DNA of 64,000 nt from Roseateles violae. Lineage in GTDB: Bacteria; Pseudomonadota; Gammaproteobacteria; Burkholderiales; Burkholderiaceae_C. Positions within the stretch are counted from its first letter, which is position 1; each line of letters starts with the position of its first letter. Both the position numbers and the translations under genes were made by a program. Shown here in pieces: positions 33,231 to 43,651 of this stretch. The notes beneath the pieces are model-generated. The model was not told the DNA's origin. It was given only the letters and a program-made list of their open reading frames with translations, and did not search any database. The stretch covers positions 682,001 to 746,000 of the forward strand of contig NZ_JAUHHC010000003.1 in assembly GCF_030410485.1 (NCBI RefSeq). The letters run 5' to 3'.

Positions 33231-35633
33231 CTAGTCATCGCCGTAGATTGTCAGCCCTTTCAGCGAGCGGCTCGGTGGGGGAAACAGCAGGCTGGCCAGG
33301 TAGCCGATGACGATGCACAGCAGGATGGAGATGGCCAGGTAGAAATAAGGGTGCACCAGCTTCAGCGACCAGGCGATCGTCGTCAGCACGATGCTGGAGG
33401 CGACGCCGATCGCCACGCCCTGCGAGTTGGCGCGGCGGGTGAACATGCCCAGCGTGTAGGCACCGGCAAAGCCGCCGCCCAGCAGGCCGGCCAGCTCGAT
33501 CGACACGTCGAACAGCGAGTGGATGTCGAAGCGCGAGAGCAGCAGGGCGAAGCCGACGCCGATCAGGCCGGCCGCCACCGTCATCAGTTCGGCGAACAGC
33601 ACGCTCTTCTTCTGGTCCTTGTTCTTCACCAGCTTCTCGTAGAAGTCCACCGAGGCCAGCGTCGCGACGCTGTTGATGATGCTGGACAGCGTCGCCATCG
33701 CCGCAGCGAAGATGCCGGCGATGATCAGGCCGGTCACGCCCATCGGCAGCTCGGCGGCGATGAACATCGGGAAGGTCGCATCGATCGTCAAGAGCGGGTT
33801 CATCCGCTCCGGATTGGCCTTGTAATAGACGAACAGCGCCGTGCCTATCGTGTAGAAGACGAAGCCGCCCGGGATCATGATCGCGGCAAAGGCCCAGATC
33901 GAGCGGCCGGCGTCGCGGTCGCTCTTGGTCGACAAGGTGCGCTGCATCAGCACCTGGTCCTTGGGGAAGGTCAGCACGACGTCGAACAGCACCAGGAAGA
34001 CGAAGCCCCAGACGGTCGCCTTGGTCAGGTCGAAGCTGAAGTCGAACATGCGGGTCTTGTTCGCCGCCGCCGCCTCGTGGACGAACTCCGGCAGGCCGCC
34101 CTTCAGCGACCAGATCATGAAGCCGATCGCGAAGATCGCGCCGCCCATCTTGACGACCAGCTGCACGACATCGGTCCAGACCACCGCCTTCATGCCGCCC
34201 AAGGCGGTGTAGGCGATCGTGAAGCCGCCCATCATCAGGATGCTCCAGACCACGTCGATGCCGGTGATGGTGGCGATCGCCAGCGAGGGCAGGAAGAGGA
34301 TCACGCTCATGCGGCTGCCCAGCTGCACGAGGATGCACAGCGCGCTGGACAGCATGCGGATGGACGGATGGAAACGCGTCTCCAGGTACGAGAACACCGA
34401 CATCAGATCGAGCCGCCGCAGCAGCGGCACGATCCAGACGGCGACGAACATCAGGCCCAGCACGGCGATCAGATTGTTGGTCAGGTACTGCCAGTTGGTC
34501 TCGAAGGCCTTGGCGGGGATCGCGATATAGCTGATCGAGCTGGTGTTGGCGGCGTAGAGACTGACGCCGGCGGCCCAGAAGGGGATCGAGCGGCCGCCGA
34601 CGAAGAAGTCCGAGGTCGAGTTGCGCTTCTCGCGCAGATAGAAGTACAGGCCCATGCCCAGCATGGCGACCAGGTAGACGACGATGACCACCCAGTCCAG
34701 CCATCGCAGCAGTTGCTTGCCGGCCTGGACCTCCGCGGTGGCGAATTCGCCGCCGCCCGTGGCGCCCGGGCGCAGCCAGATCAGGCCGTCCTTCCAGGCG
34801 GCCGCCAGCCGCGCGTCGCCGACAGCCGGCTCGGCCAGCTGGGCCCAGGAACCGGTGATCGTGTGGAAGGTCATCAGCCGGGGCGGCCGACCATTGCTGT
34901 CGGCGAGCAAGTACAGCACATGGGCCTGGCCCAGCGGCCGCGCCGAGCCGACCAGCACCGCACCGGGCAGCGTGCCCCGCTCGGTCCAGCCGCGATCGGC
35001 CGACCAGCGCAGCTGCCGTTCGGGTTGACCGGCGGCCGTCGTCAGGCTCAGCCACAAGGCATTGGTCTGGCCGACGAGGGCGCTGGGCGGGCCCTCGCCG
35101 GGCCAGTCGGCCAGCCGCTGCCACTGACCGTCGACGCCGGCCGGTTTCAGCTGCAGCAGGCGCGCGCCACCATCGGCGCCGCGGCCGACCAGGTAGAGCG
35201 CATCGCCCAGCAACGTCGCGCGCGCCTGGTTCAGGCTCTCGGGCAGGGCCGGCAGCGCCTCGACGCTCAGGCCGCCGCCGGCCTGCAGCGTGAGCCGCTC
35301 GACGCGCTCGACCGAGCCCGAGGCACCGCCCCGCAGCACAAAGCCCTGCCCGCCACCTGCCGCGCTGCCCAGCAGCGGCGCGCCGGCCGGCCAGGGCAGC
35401 TCGCTCCAGTTCTTGGCGCCGGGCGCCAGGGTCCAGGCCTTGCCGGCCGTCAGGGCGAGCGGCTGGCCCGACAGGCTCAACAGCGCCTGCACCGGCTCGT
35501 CGCTGGCCAGTGCCGGCAGCGTGTCGCTGCGCACGCTGGCAACGCTCTCGGCCTGTGCGGGGCCGGTCAGCCCGATGAGCAGCATCGCGATCAGGACAAG
35601 GCTGCGCAGGGCGGCGGAAAGAAGTGAAGTCAT
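33231..35633 (-). CDS. Sodium:solute symporter with N-terminal propeller-like domain
   Basis: An 800-residue protein. A signal peptide (about 1-28, AQA) precedes a predicted periplasmic beta-rich domain (about 30-300) with kelch-like repeats (LLGDALYLVGRGADGGARL, WQRLADWPGEG, HVLYLLADSNGRPPRLMTF). The SSS transporter core starts at about residue 312 (LDWVVIVVYLVAMLGMGLYF) and contains DFFVGGRSIPFWAAGVSL, typical of SGLT/NanT-type symporters, with about 13-14 helices. Kelch/mutarotase-like domains joined to SSS transporters are known in sialic acid and sugar importers. It should take up a sugar or sugar acid with Na+. The start at 35633 is chosen for the signal peptide. Confidence 0.92.
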   Translation of the reverse strand: MTSLLSAALRSLVLIAMLLIGLTGPAQAESVASVRSDTLPALASDEPVQALLSLSGQPLALTAGKAWTLAPGAKNWSELPWPAGAPLLGSAAGGGQGFVLRGGASGSVERVERLTLQAGGGLSVEALPALPESLNQARATLLGDALYLVGRGADGGARLLQLKPAGVDGQWQRLADWPGEGPPSALVGQTNALWLSLTTAAGQPERQLRWSADRGWTERGTLPGAVLVGSARPLGQAHVLYLLADSNGRPPRLMTFHTITGSWAQLAEPAVGDARLAAAWKDGLIWLRPGATGGGEFATAEVQAGKQLLRWLDWVVIVVYLVAMLGMGLYFYLREKRNSTSDFFVGGRSIPFWAAGVSLYAANTSSISYIAIPAKAFETNWQYLTNNLIAVLGLMFVAVWIVPLLRRLDLMSVFSYLETRFHPSIRMLSSALCILVQLGSRMSVILFLPSLAIATITGIDVVWSILMMGGFTIAYTALGGMKAVVWTDVVQLVVKMGGAIFAIGFMIWSLKGGLPEFVHEAAAANKTRMFDFSFDLTKATVWGFVFLVLFDVVLTFPKDQVLMQRTLSTKSDRDAGRSIWAFAAIMIPGGFVFYTIGTALFVYYKANPERMNPLLTIDATFPMFIAAELPMGVTGLIIAGIFAAAMATLSSIINSVATLASVDFYEKLVKNKDQKKSVLFAELMTVAAGLIGVGFALLLSRFDIHSLFDVSIELAGLLGGGFAGAYTLGMFTRRANSQGVAIGVASSIVLTTIAWSLKLVHPYFYLAISILLCIVIGYLASLLFPPPSRSLKGLTIYGDD

Positions 35634-35682
35634 TCGGACGCCTCGGGCGCTGCGTGAACGGGAATAGGGGAGTCTGAAGCCT

Positions 35683-36546
35683 TCAGCGCGCCGCATCGGT
35701 GGATTCCACTCCGGCAGCGGCCAGCAGCGCCTGCGCGCGCTTCAGAAAGGGCAGATCGATCATCTTGCCGTCGACGACGAAGGCGCCGCGGCCCTGGGCC
35801 CCGGCCGCCGCGGCGGCCTCGACGACGCGCCGCGCATGGGCCAGTTCGCCGGCGCCGGGCTGGAAGACCTCGTTGGCCGCGGCGATCTGGCTCGGATGAA
35901 TGCAGCTCTTGCCGATGAAGCCCAGCGCGCGTGCCATCCGCGCCTCGGCACGGAAGCCTTCGTCGTCCTTCAGATCGGCAAAGGCGCCGTCGCAGCAGAA
36001 CACGCCGGCCTCGGCCGCCGCCAGCGCGACGGCAAACAGCGCCGCATGCACATTGGCGGGATCGCGCCGGGCGATGCCGTAGGGTTCGAACAGATCGCCC
36101 AGGCCCAGCTGCAGGCCGGCCACGCGCGGGTCGGCCTGGGCGATCTCGTGCGCGCGGCGCAGCGCGGTCGGCGTCTCGATATTGGCCAGCAGCTTCACCG
36201 TCTCCGGCAGGCCCGCGGCCTGCAGCGCGGCAATGGCGGCGCGGATGTCGGCCGCCGACTCCGGCTTGGGCAGATTGATCAGGTCCAGGGACTGCAGCCC
36301 GGCCAGCGCCTGCAGATCGGCTTCGAAATGCGCGCTGTCCAGCGCGTTGACGCGCACGATGATCAGCTTCGGGGTCGCGCGCGCCGCCTCCGAGGCCAGG
36401 AAGGCCGCAACGGCGGCGCGCGCCTCGGCCTTGCGGTCCGCGGGCCCGGCGTCCACGAGATCGATGGAGATGGCATCCGCGGCACTGGCCAAGGCCTTGG
36501 CAAACAGTTCGGGGCGGACGCCGGGAACAAACAGCTTGCTGCGCAT
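35683..36546 (-). CDS. CitE-like/HpcH-HpaI CoA lyase or aldolase
   Basis: A 287-residue TIM-barrel lyase. Family features are MRSKLFVPGVRPELFAKAL at the start, NIETPTALRRAHEI with the metal-binding Glu, LGLGDLFEPYG with the metal Asp, and CIHPSQI near the C-terminus. The usual DLEDAV segment reads DLVDAG at 29-34, so a conserved Glu is Val31. Members cleave citryl-, malyl- or citramalyl-CoA, or related hydroxy-acids. With the CoA-transferase 15 kb downstream this could form an activation-plus-cleavage pair. It is 49 bases upstream of the symporter on the same strand. No promoter is certain in the 95 bases before it. Confidence 0.9.
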   Translation of the reverse strand: MRSKLFVPGVRPELFAKALASAADAISIDLVDAGPADRKAEARAAVAAFLASEAARATPKLIIVRVNALDSAHFEADLQALAGLQSLDLINLPKPESAADIRAAIAALQAAGLPETVKLLANIETPTALRRAHEIAQADPRVAGLQLGLGDLFEPYGIARRDPANVHAALFAVALAAAEAGVFCCDGAFADLKDDEGFRAEARMARALGFIGKSCIHPSQIAAANEVFQPGAGELAHARRVVEAAAAAGAQGRGAFVVDGKMIDLPFLKRAQALLAAAGVESTDAAR

Positions 36547-36641
36547 ATGGGCATCCCGGAGTGCCCGCAGTATCTGCCCGTTAAGCGCAATGAAAACTAA
36601 TCTTCCGGACTTTCAGACGATGCGTTTTCTACGTTCCCGCC

Positions 36642-38510
<1,869 letters not shown>

Positions 38511-38590
38511 GGAATGTCTCCAAGACGATGTTCGATGTGCCGGATCGTAGGCAAGCCAGCGCGGCCATTGCAATCAAATGCGACACATAA

Positions 38591-38611
38591 ATGAATGATT
38601 ATTTCATTCAT
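38591..38611. promoter_or_regulatory. Palindrome between glmS and Lrp gene, candidate Lrp operator
   Basis: ATGAATGA (38591-38598) and TCATTCAT (38604-38611) form a perfect 8-base inverted repeat around TTATT, within the AT-rich 139-base gap between divergent glmS and the Lrp-type gene. Lrp/AsnC proteins bind AT-rich dyads and usually repress their own gene, so autoregulation is the simplest reading; glmS could be affected as well. A smaller dyad GAAA-T-TTTC lies about 10 bases further on. Confidence 0.5.
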
Positions 38612-38649
38612 CGTCGGATGAGAAATTTTCCAACATAATTTCACTAATC

Positions 38650-39141
38650 ATGAATGAATCCATCAACGATGCGCTCGATGCCACCGACCTGCGCCTGCTC
38701 GATCTGCTGCAGCAGGACTGCTCGCTGAGCAACCAGGCGCTGGCCGAGCGCGTCCACGTTTCGCCGGCCACCTGCCTGCGGCGGGTCAAGCGCCTGACCG
38801 AGCTGGGCATCATCGAGCGCCGCGTCGCCTTGCTCTCGCCCGACAAGCTCGGCGCCGGCCTGTCGGCCATCGTCGAGATCACCCTGGACCGCCAGGGCAC
38901 CGAGCATCTGGCCGCCTTCGAGGCGCGCGTCATCGCCGAGAGCGCCGTGCAGCAATGCTGGCGCGTCTCGCCGGGGCCGGACTTCGTGCTGGTCGTGCAA
39001 GTCGCCGACATGGCCGCCTATCACGCGCTGACGCAGGCGCTGTTCACCCAGGACGCCAATGTCCGCAATATCAAGGCCTTCTTCGGCGTGCACCGTGCCA
39101 AGTTCGAGCCGCGGCTGAGCCTGCCGCTGGCCGGCGGCTGA
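38650..39141 (+). CDS. Lrp/AsnC family transcriptional regulator
   Basis: A 163-residue regulator: a winged helix-turn-helix at about 10-60 (LLDLLQQDCSLSNQALAERV, SPATCLRRVKRLTELGII) and an AsnC effector domain at about 75-150 (PGPDFVLVVQVADMAAYHAL, NIKAFFGVHRAKFE). Lrp family proteins form octamers and respond to amino acids. It is divergent from glmS and convergent with rlmI (4 bases apart). A perfect AT-rich palindrome in its upstream region is a likely binding site. Target genes beyond itself cannot be inferred. Confidence 0.95.
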   Translation: MNESINDALDATDLRLLDLLQQDCSLSNQALAERVHVSPATCLRRVKRLTELGIIERRVALLSPDKLGAGLSAIVEITLDRQGTEHLAAFEARVIAESAVQQCWRVSPGPDFVLVVQVADMAAYHALTQALFTQDANVRNIKAFFGVHRAKFEPRLSLPLAGG

Positions 39142-39145
39142 AGCC

Positions 39146-40327
39146 TCAGGCCTTCAGGATCAGCAGGCCCTTCAGATACTCGCCCTCGGGAAAACAGATC
39201 GTCTGCGGATGGTCGGGCGCGGCGCCGACGCGGTCGACGATCAAGCCGTCGACCTGCGCGTCTAGGCCCGCGCCGGCGACGATCTTGTGGAACAGGTCCG
39301 GCGGCACACCGCCCGAGCAGGAGAAGGTGAACAGCAGACCGCCCGGCTTCAAGAGCATCAGACCCAGGCGGTTGATGTCCTTGTAGGCGCGCGCGGCGCG
39401 CTCGGCATGGGCCGCCGTCGGCGCGAACTTGGGCGGGTCCAGCACGATCGCGTCGAACTGCCGGCCTTCCTTGAGGAAGCCGCGCAGGGTCGCGTTGACG
39501 TCGGCATCGAGCGCGCGGTGCCGCGCCGCGTCGAAGCCGTTCAGCGCCACATGGGCCGTGGCGCGCGCCAGCGCCGGGCCCGAGGAATCGACGCTGATCA
39601 CCTCCTCGGCACCGCCCGCCAGTGCCGCCACCGAGAAGCCGCCCGTGTAGCTGAAGCAGTTCAGCACCGTCTTGCAGCCGTACTGGCGCACGATCTCGGC
39701 GAACTTCTTGCGGTTGTCGCGCTGGTCCAGGTAGTAGCCGGTCTTGTGGCCCTCGGCCACGTCCAGGCGCAGCTGCCACTGGTGCTCGGCGATCGTGATC
39801 TCGGTCGGTCCATCGCCGCGCAGCCAGCCGGTCGCGAACTCGTAGCCCTCCAGCTGGCGCGCCTGCGCGTCCGAGCGCTCGTAGAGCCGGCTCAGGCCGG
39901 TGGCCGCCAGCAGCTGGTCGGCGATCAGCGGCTTCCAGCGCTCGGCGCCGGCCGACAGGAATTGCGCGACCAGGGTGTCGCCATAGCGGTCGACGATCAG
40001 CCCCGGCAGGCCGTCCGCCTCGCCATGGATCAGGCGTAGCGCATCCGAGGCGATCGGCAGCCGCTTGCGCACGGCGATCGCGCGCGCGATGCGCTGTTCG
40101 AAGAAGGCCGCATCGATGCGCTGACCCTCGTCGAAGCTCCAGATGCGCAGGCGGATCTGCGACTCGGGGCTGAAGGCGCCCCAGCCAAGAAACACCCCTT
40201 CGGTCGACTCGACCCGCACCGTCTCGCCGGCATCGGCGCCGCCGCGAGCGATGGAGCCCTCGAAGACCCAGGGATGGCGGCGCTGCAGCGAGCGTTCCTT
40301 GCCGGCGCGGATGATGATTTTCTTCAT
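39146..40327 (-). CDS. rlmI: 23S rRNA (cytosine-C5)-methyltransferase RlmI-like
   Basis: A 393-residue SAM-dependent methyltransferase. An N-terminal PUA domain (KKIIIRAGKERSLQRRHPWV to about 75) precedes a RlmI core with ERSDAQARQLEGYE, GHKTGYYLDQRDNRKKFAE, the SAM-binding NCFSYTGGFSVAAL and the catalytic VLDPPKFAP, and a final cysteine motif TFSCSGG. RlmI makes m5C1962 in 23S rRNA. The ATG at 40327 gives the family-typical start. It is 16 bases downstream of the outer membrane protein gene. Relatives such as RlmK-type or YwbD-like enzymes share the fold, so site specificity is by analogy. Confidence 0.92.
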   Translation of the reverse strand: MKKIIIRAGKERSLQRRHPWVFEGSIARGGADAGETVRVESTEGVFLGWGAFSPESQIRLRIWSFDEGQRIDAAFFEQRIARAIAVRKRLPIASDALRLIHGEADGLPGLIVDRYGDTLVAQFLSAGAERWKPLIADQLLAATGLSRLYERSDAQARQLEGYEFATGWLRGDGPTEITIAEHQWQLRLDVAEGHKTGYYLDQRDNRKKFAEIVRQYGCKTVLNCFSYTGGFSVAALAGGAEEVISVDSSGPALARATAHVALNGFDAARHRALDADVNATLRGFLKEGRQFDAIVLDPPKFAPTAAHAERAARAYKDINRLGLMLLKPGGLLFTFSCSGGVPPDLFHKIVAGAGLDAQVDGLIVDRVGAAPDHPQTICFPEGEYLKGLLILKA

Positions 40328-40343
40328 GCTTGGAGCTTCGCGG

Positions 40344-41870
40344 CTAGCGTCCGGGCACACCATAGGCGTAGCCCAGCGACAGATTGAGGAGCGGCGTCGA
40401 CTGGTCCGAGCTGGCGAGGCTGCGCCACTGGCCCAGACCGGCCCGCAGCCGCAGCCTATCCCAGTCGCGCTGCGCCCAGAGCTCCCATTGCGCGATCGCA
40501 CCGCCGCCGACCGCCAGACCGCCGCCGCCGCCCGCGCCCAGCAAGGCCTCGGCGCCGACCCGCCACTGCCCCGGCTGCGGCCCATGGCTTTGCAGGCCGA
40601 GGCCGATCAGGCCGAAGGAGTAGGCGCCGGCGTGGCCAAAGGCGGCGCTGCCGGCCTGAGCGATACCGTAGAGGGCTTCGTCCAGCTGGCGCGTCATCAT
40701 GATGGCCAGATGCGTGACCGGCTCGCGCCGCCCGTCCTTGAACAGCACATCGGGGTTGTACTGGACGCTGCTGTAGAACTGCTGCTCGCGCACGGTGCCG
40801 CTGCGGCGCTCGCCGCCACCGGGCTGCGGCCGCGCCTCCAGCGGCAGGCCCAGGCTGAGGCGCAGATAGCGGGCGGAGAAGTGGCCGCCGAAGGCCGCGT
40901 TCCAGCCGGCGTCCAGATGCAGCGAGGGGCCCCAGGGCGTCTGCCAGCGCAGGCTGGGGCCGGCGCGCCACAGCCAGCCGCTGCCCGTATCGACATTGCC
41001 GCCGCCGCCCAGGCCCAGGCCCAGCCGGCCGCCCAGGCGCAGGCCGCTGTCGCCCAGTGCCCAGTCCTGGCCGGCGCTGGCGAACACGTCCATATAGCCA
41101 TCGGCGTTGCCCGAGGTTGCGCCGGCCGCCTCCAGGCTCCACCAACTGCCCTCGTCCAGATAGCGCCGGCCCTCGCCGCCGGCCGTGCCCAGGCGCGCGG
41201 TGCTGGGATTGCCCGAGCGGTCGCGCGTGTCGGCCTCGGGCGCGTAGCTGCCGGCGAACAACAGGATTTCGTCGAAGCCGACGCCGCTGCGATCGCGGCT
41301 CGTGCCGCGCCGGCCCGCATCGGCCGGCGCGAAACTGTGGAAGTCCAGCGCGCGCCCCAGCACCAGGCCGACGCTGCCGTCGCCGATATTGCCGCTGGGG
41401 AAGCCGACATGGGACAGGGCGATGCCGGCATACCAGTCGCCGAACTCGGTGCGCAGCGAGATCTCGGGCCGCAGCATCAGGCCGCCGCCGGGGCGCATGC
41501 GGTCCGAGCTGAGCCCGCCGCCGGCCACCGCCGACAGGCCCAGCGCCAGATGCGTGTGCGCGCTGAGGCGCAGGCGGCGCTGGGCGCTGATGCCAAAGGT
41601 GAAGAAGCCGCCGTAATTGCCCTGGGCGGCGCCGTAGAGGCTGGGACCGAAGCCCCAGTCCTCGTCGACCGCGAGCAGGTAGTTGAAGCCGGCCAGCGCG
41701 ATGCGCTCGCCGGTGGGCAGGCGCAGCGGGGTCCAGCTGAACTCCATGGCGGCCGGGCGACTCGCCGCCGGGCGCAGCGGCGAGGCAGGGACATCGAGAG
41801 GATCGGCCCCGGCGATCAGGGGCTGGTTCAATAGCAGGGCAAGGCCGGCCAAGGCGGCACGAACGGTCAT
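40344..41870 (-). CDS. Putative outer membrane beta-barrel protein, unknown
   Basis: A 508-residue protein with a signal peptide (about 1-22, AGA). The rest is Gly-rich with alternating hydrophobic/polar stretches (GGFFTFGISAQRRLRLSAHT, LRLSLGLPLEAR, LNLSLGYAYGV), as in outer membrane barrels, including a poly-Gly linker near 465. It ends in GR, not in the aromatic residue usual for BAM substrates. I cannot place it in a family. It precedes rlmI by 16 bases but a functional link is not apparent. It is separated from xerC by 133 bases with no gene. Confidence 0.7.
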   Translation of the reverse strand: MTVRAALAGLALLLNQPLIAGADPLDVPASPLRPAASRPAAMEFSWTPLRLPTGERIALAGFNYLLAVDEDWGFGPSLYGAAQGNYGGFFTFGISAQRRLRLSAHTHLALGLSAVAGGGLSSDRMRPGGGLMLRPEISLRTEFGDWYAGIALSHVGFPSGNIGDGSVGLVLGRALDFHSFAPADAGRRGTSRDRSGVGFDEILLFAGSYAPEADTRDRSGNPSTARLGTAGGEGRRYLDEGSWWSLEAAGATSGNADGYMDVFASAGQDWALGDSGLRLGGRLGLGLGGGGNVDTGSGWLWRAGPSLRWQTPWGPSLHLDAGWNAAFGGHFSARYLRLSLGLPLEARPQPGGGERRSGTVREQQFYSSVQYNPDVLFKDGRREPVTHLAIMMTRQLDEALYGIAQAGSAAFGHAGAYSFGLIGLGLQSHGPQPGQWRVGAEALLGAGGGGGLAVGGGAIAQWELWAQRDWDRLRLRAGLGQWRSLASSDQSTPLLNLSLGYAYGVPGR

Positions 41871-42003
41871 GGAGGGGGCAATCGCTGAATCTGTAGTTGT
41901 TGTCGTCGTGGCGCGCGGGCCGGCCGCGCGCTGCTGGAGCGCCCGGGCAAACGCGGTGCCGTCCGCCGCGGGCCGGCTATTGTCCCGCCTCGGCGCCTAG
42001 GCT

Positions 42004-42957
42004 TTATTTCTTCTTCGCACGCGGATGCGCCGCGTCATAGACCTTGGCCAGGTGCTGGAAGTCCAGCTGCGTGTAGACCTGGGTGGTCGTGATGTGCGCA
42101 TGGCCCAGCAGTTCCTGCACCGCGCGCAGATCGCCGCTGGACTGCAGCAGATGGGAGGCAAAGGAGTGGCGCAGCATATGCGGGTGCACATGGGTCGGCA
42201 TGCCGGCGGCCAGCGCGCGCGCCTTCAACCGCGCGCGGATCTGCGGCGCGCCGAGCCGGCCGCCGCGCGCGCCGACCAGCAGGGCCGGTTCGCCGGCGCG
42301 GGCCAGGCCAGGCCGCAGCGCCAGCCAGTCCTGCAGCGCCGCGAGCGCCGCGCGGCCGAGCGGCACGCTGCGGCGCTTGCTGCCCTTGCCCAGCACCTGT
42401 GCCTCGGCCCCGGCCAGATCGATCCAGCCCTGCGCCGCCGCGCTGGCCTGCAGGTCCAGGCCCACCAGTTCGGCCACGCGCAGGCCGCAGCCGTAGAGCA
42501 GCTCGACGATGCAGCGGTCCAGCACATCGGAGGGCTCCCGCCCGCCGGGCGCGTATTCGGCCAGCTGCACCGCATCGTCGACGGCCAGCGCCTTCGGCAA
42601 GGGCTTGGCCGCCTTCGGCGCGCGCAGTCCGTCGAAGGGATTGAGCTCGACCAGGCGCTCGCGACCGAGCCAGCGGTAGAGGCCGCGCCAGGCCGATAGA
42701 AGCAGGGCCATGCTGCGCGGCGCCAGCTCGGCTTCGGCGTGCAAGCGCGCGGCCCAGCGTCGCGCCTGCGGCGGCTGCAGCTTCAGCAGTTCGACGCCGT
42801 CGCGCTCCGCGCATTGCTGCAGCCGGCGCAACGCATCGGCGTAGATCTGCAGGCTGCGCGGCGCCAGCCGGCGCTGCACCCGCGCATGGTCGAGGTAGGC
42901 GGCGAGCGGCGCCGCCAGCGGCGACGGCGACGCCTCAGGCGCCGGGCTGGCCTTCAT
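42004..42957 (-). CDS. xerC: Tyrosine recombinase XerC
   Basis: A 317-residue site-specific recombinase that resolves chromosome dimers at dif together with XerD. The SAM-like core-binding domain covers about 15-105; the catalytic domain has Arg160 (CGLRVAEL), Lys191 (GKGSKRR), His260 and Arg263 (HPHMLRH), His286 (LGHAHI) and Tyr295 (QVYTQLD), a complete set. It lies directly after dapF and the DUF484 gene; the dapF-DUF484-xerC order is a widespread proteobacterial arrangement and supports XerC over XerD. The start at 42957 overlaps the DUF484 3' end by 23 bases. Confidence 0.95.
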   Translation of the reverse strand: MKASPAPEASPSPLAAPLAAYLDHARVQRRLAPRSLQIYADALRRLQQCAERDGVELLKLQPPQARRWAARLHAEAELAPRSMALLLSAWRGLYRWLGRERLVELNPFDGLRAPKAAKPLPKALAVDDAVQLAEYAPGGREPSDVLDRCIVELLYGCGLRVAELVGLDLQASAAAQGWIDLAGAEAQVLGKGSKRRSVPLGRAALAALQDWLALRPGLARAGEPALLVGARGGRLGAPQIRARLKARALAAGMPTHVHPHMLRHSFASHLLQSSGDLRAVQELLGHAHITTTQVYTQLDFQHLAKVYDAAHPRAKKK

Positions 42958-43651
42958 CGGCAGTCGGCAGCAGCCGCACCAGCGCCGCGCTGGCGATATC
43001 GCCGATGCGGGCCAGGAACTCGGTGCCCATCTCGGCCGTGTAGCGGGTCGGATCGGGCGAGCCCAGCACCAAGAGGCCAAAGCTCTGCGGCACCGCGCCG
43101 TCCCTTTGACGCGTCAGCGGGATCAGCGCCAGCGAGGTCGCACCGCCGCCGCCCTCGGCCACGCTCAGCCAGCGCGCTGCCTCGAAGCCGGAGTTGACGC
43201 CGCAATAGGGCTGGGACAGGCTGGCCGCGAAGCTCTTCACATCGGCGCTGACCGGCTGCGCGAACTCGGCCTCGACATGCTCGGCCGCGACGCCCCACAG
43301 GCGCAGGCCGGCCTGCGGGATCATGAACTGGTGGCGCAGCTCGCGGAGCAGCACCTCGGGCACGGCCGCGGCGTCATGCGTCAGCATCATCGCGCGGGTC
43401 CAGCGGTGCAGGCGGTCGGCGATGGCGACGTTCTCCTGGCCGTTGCGGATCATCTCGATGATCTTGAACTCCAGGCCCTTGATCTTCTCGCGCAGCATCT
43501 CGGCCTGGCGCTCCTGCAGCGAGACCGCGCGCTGGCCATGCGGATGGCTCAGCTGGATCGTCGCCAGCAGTTCGGCATGGCGCTCGAAGAAGCCCGGCGT
43601 GTTGACCAGGAAGTCGGCGATGTCCTGTTCGGTAATTCCTTGCGTGCTCAT
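42935..43651 (-). CDS. DUF484 family protein
   Basis: A 238-residue GAF-like protein of unknown function, conserved between dapF and xerC in many proteobacteria. It begins ITEQDIADFLVNTPGFFERH and contains VSLQERQAEMLREKIKGLE, both typical of the family, followed by a coiled-coil segment (about 40-75) and a GAF-type domain (about 90-230). I chose the ATG at 43651, which shares one base with the dapF stop; a GTG at 43654 would add one residue. Translational coupling with dapF is likely. Confidence 0.92.
   Translation of the reverse strand: MSTQGITEQDIADFLVNTPGFFERHAELLATIQLSHPHGQRAVSLQERQAEMLREKIKGLEFKIIEMIRNGQENVAIADRLHRWTRAMMLTHDAAAVPEVLLRELRHQFMIPQAGLRLWGVAAEHVEAEFAQPVSADVKSFAASLSQPYCGVNSGFEAARWLSVAEGGGGATSLALIPLTRQRDGAVPQSFGLLVLGSPDPTRYTAEMGTEFLARIGDIASAALVRLLPTADEGQPGA

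Noticed and set aside
36547-36641. glmS ribozyme or GlmZ-type control near glmS
   Set aside because: The glmS leader is short and AT-rich with no ribozyme core; the sequence after the gene holds nothing recognisable.
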